NCBI GenBank assembly: GCA_944326055.1 | Contig: CALVCT010000002.1 | Location: 1 to 38,159 of the forward strand | Length of the DNA: 38,159 nucleotides | Reading direction: 5' to 3' | From: an uncultured Erysipelotrichaceae bacterium | Lineage (GTDB): Bacteria > Bacillota_I > Bacilli_A > Erysipelotrichales > Erysipelotrichaceae | Shown: piece by piece, positions 32,451 through 38,159 of the stretch | Position numbering within the stretch: position 1 is the first letter of the stretch | Layout of the letters: each line of letters starts with the position of its first letter | The notes under the pieces: generated by a model | The model's database searches: none | What the model was told of the DNA's origin: nothing | What the model saw: only the letters and a program-made list of their open reading frames with translations | Made by a program: the position numbers and the translations under genes

Positions 32451-33551
32451 ATGAGTTTACAAGCAGGTATCGTCGGATTACCAAATGTTGGAAAATCAAC
32501 GCTCTTCAATGCGATCACAAATTCACGCGTAGAAGCAGCTAATTATCCATTTGCAACTATCGAGCCGAATGTCGGTATCGTCGAAGTCAAAGATGAGAGA
32601 CTGATCAAATTGAGCGAATTATATAGACCACAAAGGACGATCTTTACGACTTTTGAATTTACGGATATCGCTGGACTTGTTAAAGGTGCAAGTAAGGGCG
32701 AGGGGCTAGGTAACAAATTTTTGGCCAATATCAGAGAAGTCGATGCGATATGTCATGTCGTGAGATGTTTTGATGATAACGATATCGCCCATGTCTATGA
32801 TGGTGTCGATCCTAAAAGAGACATTGAGATCATCAACTATGAATTGATCATGGCTGACCTTACGACTGTCGATAATCGTATATCTAAAGTCGAAAAGAAG
32901 GCACAAGTCAAAGATAAAGAAGCGTTATTTGAATATACGATCTTAGAAAAGGTCAAAAAGACGCTTGAAAGTGGTTCATTACTTCACAATAAGGATTTCA
33001 ATAAAGAGGAACTTGCTTATCTCAAGACTTTAAATCTATTGACGATCAAACCTGTCATCTATATCGCAAATGTCAAAGAAGACGATATCGATGAACCTGA
33101 AAAGAACCCGCATTTTTTAGTTGTCAAAAAGATCGCTCAGGATGAAGGTAATGAGGTCGTAGCTATCAGTGCAAAGATCGAAGAGGATCTCAGTAGCCTT
33201 GAAAAAGAAGAAAAATTGGCTTTCTTAGAAGAGTTAGGTATTCATCACTCAGGGCTTGACGAGCTGATTCTCAAAGCTTATAAGACTTTGGGACTTAAGA
33301 CTTTCTTTACAGTTGGAAGCGATGAATGTCGTGGATGGACTTTCAAAGATGGTATGACTGCTCCTGAATGCGCTGGCATCATCCACAGCGATTTCCAAAA
33401 AGGTTTCATCCGTGCTGAAGTCTTTACTTATGAAGATATAATGGAATATCAAAGTGAAAGCAAACTTAAAGAAGCAGGGAAATTGAGACTAGAAGGAAAG
33501 GATTATATCGCAAAAGATGGCGATATCATGCATTTTAGATTCAATGTCTAA
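32451..33551 (+). CDS. ychF: Ribosome-associated GTPase/ATPase YchF (OLA1)
   Basis: Conserved Obg-family P-loop NTPase that associates with ribosomes and stress responses and prefers ATP in studied members. The P-loop GLPNVGKST has Lys15. NYPFATIEPNVGIV is the switch region, and DIAGLVKGASKGEGLGNKFL is G3. A coiled insertion follows, and the C-terminal TGS domain (from about residue 280) contains TVGSDECRGWTFKDG and RAEVFTYEDI. The 366 residues are normal. The last eight bases overlap the next gene. Confidence 0.97.
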   Translation: MSLQAGIVGLPNVGKSTLFNAITNSRVEAANYPFATIEPNVGIVEVKDERLIKLSELYRPQRTIFTTFEFTDIAGLVKGASKGEGLGNKFLANIREVDAICHVVRCFDDNDIAHVYDGVDPKRDIEIINYELIMADLTTVDNRISKVEKKAQVKDKEALFEYTILEKVKKTLESGSLLHNKDFNKEELAYLKTLNLLTIKPVIYIANVKEDDIDEPEKNPHFLVVKKIAQDEGNEVVAISAKIEEDLSSLEKEEKLAFLEELGIHHSGLDELILKAYKTLGLKTFFTVGSDECRGWTFKDGMTAPECAGIIHSDFQKGFIRAEVFTYEDIMEYQSESKLKEAGKLRLEGKDYIAKDGDIMHFRFNV

Positions 33552-34194
33552 TATCTTTGATCTCAATTACGATAAAGTCATAGCTAACTATGGCTTTCTT
33601 TTAGATACTCCAAATTTGAAGATCGCCTATGATGAAGTAGAAAGAGTCTATTTTATAAGAGGAAATGATCAAGCAGCTTTTGATCACTTAGATCTTAAGA
33701 TCGAAGATGGAGCATCATTCGACATCCTTGACTATGATCTAAAAGAGCATATCAAGGATCATTATGATCTAACAGAGGATGTGCCATATCGTGTCTATGT
33801 CTATCATGATGACAAGATCGAAATCGAAGATCATGACTTTCGTATCTTAGATCTTGATTTCTACGATCTTATCAGAGATAACTATGAGTATGCCACTGAT
33901 GATGAACTGAAACATATCTTTGAAAAGAAAGAGATGTATGGGCTTTTTGTGAGCGGCGAGATCGTCGGTTTCATCGGTGTACATCGTGATGGAACGATGG
34001 GTCTATTACATGTCTTTGATAATTATCGTAAAAGGGGATATGGACTTATCCTTGAAAAGTGTCTTATCGCACGCTTGATAGCGGAAGGTAAGATCGCTTA
34101 TTGTAATGTCGTGATCGACAATGAAGCTTCAAAAAGGATCCAAAAGAAATTAGGATTAAAGTATAGTGATGAAAGATATTGGTTGTTCAAATAG
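33544..34194 (+). CDS. GNAT family N-acetyltransferase
   Basis: The C-terminal 90 residues form a GNAT core: GLFVSGEIVGFIGVH, motif A with acetyl-CoA loop NYRKRGYGLIL, and motif B EASKRIQKKLGLKYSDERYW. The N-terminal 125 residues are acidic and unlike a standard GNAT arm; they may be a degenerate first GNAT half, as in tandem or glycine-acyltransferase-like proteins. The frame extends to an ATG at 33517, but the ATG at 33544 overlaps the ychF stop and is the simpler start for coupling; no good ribosome site exists for either. The acceptor is unknown. Overlaps tilS by 26 bases. Confidence 0.8.
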   Translation: MSNIFDLNYDKVIANYGFLLDTPNLKIAYDEVERVYFIRGNDQAAFDHLDLKIEDGASFDILDYDLKEHIKDHYDLTEDVPYRVYVYHDDKIEIEDHDFRILDLDFYDLIRDNYEYATDDELKHIFEKKEMYGLFVSGEIVGFIGVHRDGTMGLLHVFDNYRKRGYGLILEKCLIARLIAEGKIAYCNVVIDNEASKRIQKKLGLKYSDERYWLFK

Positions 34195-35377
34195 CTATGT
34201 GATCGTTGGTGTCTCTGGTGGACCTGACTCGATGGCTCTTTTAGATCTTTTAAGAAGGATAGGGATGAAGGTCGTCATTGCGCATGTCAATTATCAAAAA
34301 AGACCGACGGCAGATCGCGATGAAAAGATCGTCAAGGATTACGCTAAAAGATATGGGATCCCATATTTTGTGACAAGACCTACTTATCATAAAGATAATT
34401 TTCAAGCTTGGGCACGCGAAGTTCGCTATAGTTTTTATAAAGAGATCGCTGATATCTTTTCGACAAGATCGATTTTTTTAGCACATAATCTAGATGATTA
34501 TATCGAAACTTTGATGATGCAGATGAAACGTGGTTCTTTTCATAAACACTATGGTATAGCAAAATTCTCTTTGCATGATGACTATCAGATCTTTAGACCA
34601 CTTATCATTTATCCAAAGTCATTACTTGAAACTTATTGCCAGAAAAATGCTATTGAATATGGCGTTGATGAGACGAATCTAGAAGATGATTATACAAGGA
34701 ATTATCTAAGGCATCATGAACTTAAAGATCTCACACTCAAAGCCAAACTTGAGATCTATAAGATCTCTGAGGATATCGGCAAAAGAAGAGATGCATATCT
34801 GCAAATGATCGAAGATCGATATCAAAGAGATATCTATAGTTTTGAAGAATACGAACAGATCATCGACAAGGACGCTTTCTTACGTTTAAAGACACGCTAT
34901 GAATTAAGCAAAGAGCACCTAAAGGAGATCAAAAGACAATTAGAAGACGCTGAGGAAGTTATGATAAGGATCGACAAGTCGATCATTTCTAAAGAAAGAA
35001 ACAGTATCTATTGTCTTAAAAATGTTGAACCATATGTTTATATTTATAATAAGATCGCGCTAGATAAAAAGAGATTCTATACGCTTGTCAGTAAAGCTGA
35101 TAATTTTCATGCGTGTACTGTCTATGACAGCGATCTACCGATAAAAGTGAGATCTTTTAAAGACGGTGATAAGATAGTGATGCGCTATGGTACCAAGAAG
35201 ATCAGTCGCTTTTTTATCGATCACAAGATACCGAAGATCTATCGCTTGATCTGGCCGGTAGTCGAAAACAGAGAAGGCGAGATCATCTTTACTCCTGGTA
35301 TCGGCGCAAATAAGACGCATTATAGTACTAATAACAATCTTTTTATGCTAGAATATGGCAATATGGAGGATAGATAG
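34169..35377 (+). CDS. tilS: tRNA(Ile)-lysidine synthase
   Basis: ATP-pyrophosphatase that converts C34 of the CAU-anticodon tRNA-Ile to lysidine, allowing AUA decoding; essential in most bacteria. The PP-loop VSGGPDSM is at residues 15-22, followed by AHVNYQKR, LAHNLDDYIETLMMQ and RNYLRH. The C-terminal domain (FKDGDKIVMRYGTKKISRFFIDHKIP) is present. The 402 residues are a bit short. The GTG at 34166 is an alternative start. The order tilS-hpt-ftsH-hslO matches the B. subtilis yacA-hprT-ftsH region, though a GNAT gene overlaps the front here. Confidence 0.95.
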   Translation: MKDIGCSNSYVIVGVSGGPDSMALLDLLRRIGMKVVIAHVNYQKRPTADRDEKIVKDYAKRYGIPYFVTRPTYHKDNFQAWAREVRYSFYKEIADIFSTRSIFLAHNLDDYIETLMMQMKRGSFHKHYGIAKFSLHDDYQIFRPLIIYPKSLLETYCQKNAIEYGVDETNLEDDYTRNYLRHHELKDLTLKAKLEIYKISEDIGKRRDAYLQMIEDRYQRDIYSFEEYEQIIDKDAFLRLKTRYELSKEHLKEIKRQLEDAEEVMIRIDKSIISKERNSIYCLKNVEPYVYIYNKIALDKKRFYTLVSKADNFHACTVYDSDLPIKVRSFKDGDKIVMRYGTKKISRFFIDHKIPKIYRLIWPVVENREGEIIFTPGIGANKTHYSTNNNLFMLEYGNMEDR

Positions 35378-35911
35378 ATGCATACCGATATCGAAGAGAT
35401 CTTGATCAGTGAAGAACAGATCCATCAAAGAGCTAAAGAATTAGGAGAGATGATCTCTAAGGATTATGAAGGGAAAAGACCGATCTTGATCGGGCTGCTC
35501 AAAGGCTCAGTGCCTTTCTTAGCTGAACTGATGAAACACATCACTGTCGATCTAGAGATCGATTTCATGGATGTCTCAAGTTATGAAGGAACAGAATCTA
35601 CAGGTGATGTCCGTATCAATAAAGATCTTGAGAATTCAGTCAAAGATGATGACCTGATCATCGTTGAAGACATCATCGATACCGGCAAGACTTTGAAAAA
35701 AGTCATCGAGATCTTATATTCAAAGGGAGCCAAGAGCGTCAAAGTGGCTACTTTGCTTGATAAACCAGAAGGACGCATCACAAGCGATATCGAAGGTGAT
35801 TATGTTGGGTTCACTGTCCCAAATTGTTTCCTTGTCGGCTTTGGACTTGACTATAATCAGAAGTATCGCAATCTACCTTATGTAGGTATACTTAAAAAGG
35901 AGTGTTACTGA
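35378..35911 (+). CDS. hpt: Hypoxanthine phosphoribosyltransferase
   Basis: Purine salvage enzyme that makes IMP or GMP from hypoxanthine or guanine and PRPP. The PRPP-binding motif LIIVEDIIDTGKTLKKV is at about residues 94-110. The dimer/PPi loop GLLKGSVPFL and the base-binding end VGFGLDYNQKYRNLPYVG are intact. The 177 residues are normal. It starts directly after the tilS stop with GGAGG in place. In B. subtilis the Hpt-TilS pair also controls ftsH transcription; the shared neighbourhood is kept here. Confidence 0.96.
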   Translation: MHTDIEEILISEEQIHQRAKELGEMISKDYEGKRPILIGLLKGSVPFLAELMKHITVDLEIDFMDVSSYEGTESTGDVRINKDLENSVKDDDLIIVEDIIDTGKTLKKVIEILYSKGAKSVKVATLLDKPEGRITSDIEGDYVGFTVPNCFLVGFGLDYNQKYRNLPYVGILKKECY

Positions 35912-35916
35912 TCTAA

Positions 35917-37791
35917 ATGCCAAACAACAAGAATAAGTTTATCTATTCATTACCTTATTTGATGGTAGTCATCTTCATATTGGCACTGACGATGATGCCC
36001 TCATCAAGTAGGACAGATACATTGACTTATGGCGCTTTCAATAGCTTACTTGATAGCGGTGATATCGTAAGTGTCAATGTATCGCTTGACTACAATACAG
36101 CTGATGTCGTAGGTGTCTATACTGATCAAAATGGCTCTGAACGTAATTTTACAACGACCATCCCAAATTCAGAAGCAGTCATCGATGATCTGATGCCAAA
36201 GCTTGAAGCAGTGCAGAATGCGACATTTAGCGATGCGAATGCTTCAAATATCTTTATTGACTTATTGACTAATCTATTACCGTTAATACTCTTTGTCGTA
36301 TTTGGTTACATCATGTTGAAGAGTATCAATGGTGGCGGCGCTAATAAACAAGCATTTGATTTCTCTAAGTCACGCGCACGCCTAGAGTCAGACATCAAAG
36401 TACGCTTTGCGGATGTTGCAGGATGTGATGAAGAGAAAGAAGAGATGGCGGAGATCATTGAGTATCTCAAGACACCAAGAAAGTTTGCTAAGATGGGCGC
36501 GAGGATCCCTAAAGGTATCCTCATGGTCGGTCCGCCAGGAACCGGTAAGACTTTACTTGCAAAAGCGGTAGCTGGTGAAGCTGATGTCCCATTCTATTCG
36601 ATCTCTGGTTCAGATTTCGTTGAGATGTTCGTCGGTGTCGGTGCTAGCCGTGTACGTGATATGTTTAAGAAAGCTAAGCAGACAGCGCCATGTATGATCT
36701 TTATCGATGAGATCGATGCTGTTGGACGCCAAAGAGGCGCAGGTATGGGTGGTGGCCACGATGAGCGTGAGCAAACTCTCAATCAGATGCTCGTAGAGAT
36801 GGATGGTATGGCTGACAATAATGGTATCGTCGTCATTGCAGCGACGAATAGACCTGATGTCTTAGATCCAGCCCTACTTCGTCCTGGACGTTTCGATAGA
36901 CAGATCACTGTATCATTACCTGATAAGAAAGGTAGAGAAGCGATCTTAAAGGTGCACGCTCGCAATAAGCACATAGCTGATGATGTTGATCTTGCAGCTT
37001 TAGCTACTAGAACACCAGGCTTTAGTGGTGCTGATCTAGAAAATGTTCTTAATGAAGCTGCTATCTTAGCAGTTCGTTCAAACAAAGATATCATTGAAAT
37101 GAGTGATATCGATGAAGCCATCGACAGAGTTATGATGGGCCCCGCTAAGAAGTCTAAGACTTATGATGAAAAAACAAAGAAACTGGTCGCTTATCATGAA
37201 GCTGGTCATGCGATAGTTGGTCTCAATCTTCCAGATGGTGCTGTTGTACAGAAGGTCACGATCATTCCTCGTGGTAATGCAGGTGGCTATAACTTGATTA
37301 CACCAAAAAAGGAACGTATACTCAACACGCGCAAAGAATTACTCGACACGATAACATCCTATATGGGTGGACGCGCATCTGAGGAGATCTTCTTCGATGA
37401 CATCTCAACAGGTGCAAGTGGCGATATCGAACAAGCGACTAAGATCGCTAAAGATATGGTCACATATTATGGCATGAGTGATCTTGGCCCTATTCAGTAT
37501 AATCATGGAAATCAGAACGTCTTTTTAGGTCGTGATTATAATTCACCGAGTAATGTTTCATCCCAGATCGCATTTGAGATCGACCAACAAGTACGTAAGA
37601 TCATTGATTATTGTCACGATCTAGCGCGTGATATCATCAATAAGAACAAAGATGATCTCATTAAGATTGCAGAAGCGCTGATCGTCAATGAGACACTTAC
37701 TGCAGAAGAGATCGACGAAGTACTTAAGGATAAGTTAGTCATCGCTGATGGCAAGCTTATCGCCAATACTAATAATGAAGAAGCTGCTTAA
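35917..37791 (+). CDS. ftsH: ATP-dependent zinc metalloprotease FtsH
   Basis: Membrane-anchored AAA+ protease that degrades misfolded membrane and regulatory proteins. Two membrane segments (about 10-28 and 112-130) flank a small outer domain. The AAA module has Walker A GPPGTGKT (Lys211), Walker [11 protein letters not shown] and the second region of homology [18 protein letters not shown]. Zinc site HEAGH is at 427-431, with Asp503 in [10 protein letters not shown] as third ligand. The 624 residues are typical. AAGGAG is about 12 bases upstream, rather distant. A terminator overlaps its last codons. Confidence 0.97.
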   Translation: MPNNKNKFIYSLPYLMVVIFILALTMMPSSSRTDTLTYGAFNSLLDSGDIVSVNVSLDYNTADVVGVYTDQNGSERNFTTTIPNSEAVIDDLMPKLEAVQNATFSDANASNIFIDLLTNLLPLILFVVFGYIMLKSINGGGANKQAFDFSKSRARLESDIKVRFADVAGCDEEKEEMAEIIEYLKTPRKFAKMGARIPKGILMVGPPGTGKTLLAKAVAGEADVPFYSISGSDFVEMFVGVGASRVRDMFKKAKQTAPCMIFIDEIDAVGRQRGAGMGGGHDEREQTLNQMLVEMDGMADNNGIVVIAATNRPDVLDPALLRPGRFDRQITVSLPDKKGREAILKVHARNKHIADDVDLAALATRTPGFSGADLENVLNEAAILAVRSNKDIIEMSDIDEAIDRVMMGPAKKSKTYDEKTKKLVAYHEAGHAIVGLNLPDGAVVQKVTIIPRGNAGGYNLITPKKERILNTRKELLDTITSYMGGRASEEIFFDDISTGASGDIEQATKIAKDMVTYYGMSDLGPIQYNHGNQNVFLGRDYNSPSNVSSQIAFEIDQQVRKIIDYCHDLARDIINKNKDDLIKIAEALIVNETLTAEEIDEVLKDKLVIADGKLIANTNNEEAA

Positions 37792-37802
37792 AGCTTCTTT
37801 TT
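37778..37802 (+). terminator. Terminator overlapping the ftsH stop
   Basis: An 8-bp stem AAGAAGCT/AGCTTCTT (37778-37785 with 37792-37799). The loop contains the ftsH stop codon, and a short T-run follows. It may reduce read-through into hslO rather than block it fully. Confidence 0.6.
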
Positions 37803-37819
37803 AAAAGGAGGATGATCAA

Positions 37820-38159
37820 ATGAGTTATGTGATAAACGCTCTTGATAGAGTACATAATATACGTATATTAGCTTGTGATAGTAAAGATGTCGTTGAAGAA
37901 GCAAGAAGACTTCATGATCTTTATCCAACTTCCAATGCAGCATTAGGCCGCACAATGTCGATCGCTGCACTGATCGCTATGAATATCAAGGAAGAAGATG
38001 AAAAGATCCAAGTCCGTATAGATGGTAATGGACCACTTAAGACTCTATTTGTGGAAGCACGATCTAATGGTGAACTTAAAGGGTATTGTAGTGATAGAGA
38101 TATCTACCTCAAATATAATGACTCTAATAAGCTTGCTGTAGGCCTTGCTATCGGAGATG
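37820..38159 (+). CDS. hslO: Redox-regulated chaperone Hsp33 (5' part, cut by window end)
   Basis: The first 113 codons of the Hsp33 family protein that holds unfolding proteins under oxidative stress. The N-terminal domain is recognisable: YVINALDRVHNIRILACDSKDVVEEARRLHDLYPTSNAALGRTMSIAALI, then VRIDGNGPLKTLFVEARSNGELKGY. The zinc-binding redox switch lies in the missing C-terminal part. AAGGAGG precedes the ATG. Downstream of ftsH, as in B. subtilis, where hslO follows ftsH closely. Confidence 0.93.
   Translation, partial: MSYVINALDRVHNIRILACDSKDVVEEARRLHDLYPTSNAALGRTMSIAALIAMNIKEEDEKIQVRIDGNGPLKTLFVEARSNGELKGYCSDRDIYLKYNDSNKLAVGLAIGD

Noticed and set aside
36783-37121. 112-residue open frame on the minus strand inside ftsH
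   Set aside because: Antisense of the AAA module; Ser/Arg-rich shadow protein.

Overview
The window looks like a chromosomal segment of a low-GC (by eye 36-38%) Firmicutes-type bacterium. The gene content (HPr, CcpA-type site, YtrA-like GntR regulator, MsmX-type ATPase, CvfD, TrmR, GatCAB, the tilS-hpt-ftsH-hslO cluster) and the Mollicutes/Erysipelotrichia flavour of several proteins suggest the class Erysipelotrichia or a near relative. That placement is an inference, not proven. There is no rRNA, CRISPR array, prophage, transposase or integron. It reads as core chromosome with a few lineage-specific genes.

Layout. 1-1150: alanine racemase (minus). 1198-1868: seven tRNA genes (Gln-CTG, Val, Thr, Tyr, Gln-TTG, Lys, Gly) with two promoters and a terminator. 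2107-5818: a putative CcpA site and HPr (ptsH), then phosphoglucomutase, a TrmR-like tRNA methyltransferase and an unknown acidic membrane-anchored protein. 5851-10100: a complete CUT1-type sugar ABC importer (lipoprotein, ATPase, two permeases). 10127-13720: AI-2E family exporter; a minus-strand pair (PAP2-like membrane protein and NifU-C Fe-S scaffold); CvfD-like S1 protein and glucose-6-phosphate isomerase. 13723-16504: GntR regulator with an ABC ATPase and permease, under a promoter carrying four 9-bp tandem repeats. 16600-22354: ligA-gatC-gatA-gatB, then an unknown membrane protein. 22348-24012: minus-strand kinase/ATP-grasp pair, divergent from an RlmCD-like rRNA methyltransferase. 25320-29677: GT-C glycosyltransferase-like protein, two-component system and alpha/beta hydrolase. 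29696-31078: tRNA-Leu on plus; on minus an unknown 200-residue protein, tRNA-Trp and tRNA-Glu. 31143-38159: uridine phosphorylase, a small membrane protein, YchF, a GNAT protein, TilS, Hpt, FtsH and the start of Hsp33.

How the genes connect. HPr, phosphoglucomutase, Pgi and the ABC importer belong to sugar uptake and its control. The tRNA genes, TrmR, GatCAB, TilS, RlmCD, YchF and the S1 protein serve translation. FtsH, Hsp33, the GntR-ABC unit, the two-component system and the GT-C protein are envelope or stress functions.

The most interesting signal is in gene starts. Several transcription-unit heads have a near-perfect -10 box ending only 6-9 bases before the ATG and no Shine-Dalgarno sequence, so their mRNAs should be leaderless. 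Other heads have ordinary leaders with strong ribosome sites. Other points worth a second look are the tandem-repeat operator, a membrane-anchored protein with a possible RraB-like tail, a terminator hairpin inside a membrane-protein frame, overlapping divergent promoters at 23980-24002, and an apparent excess of GATC.
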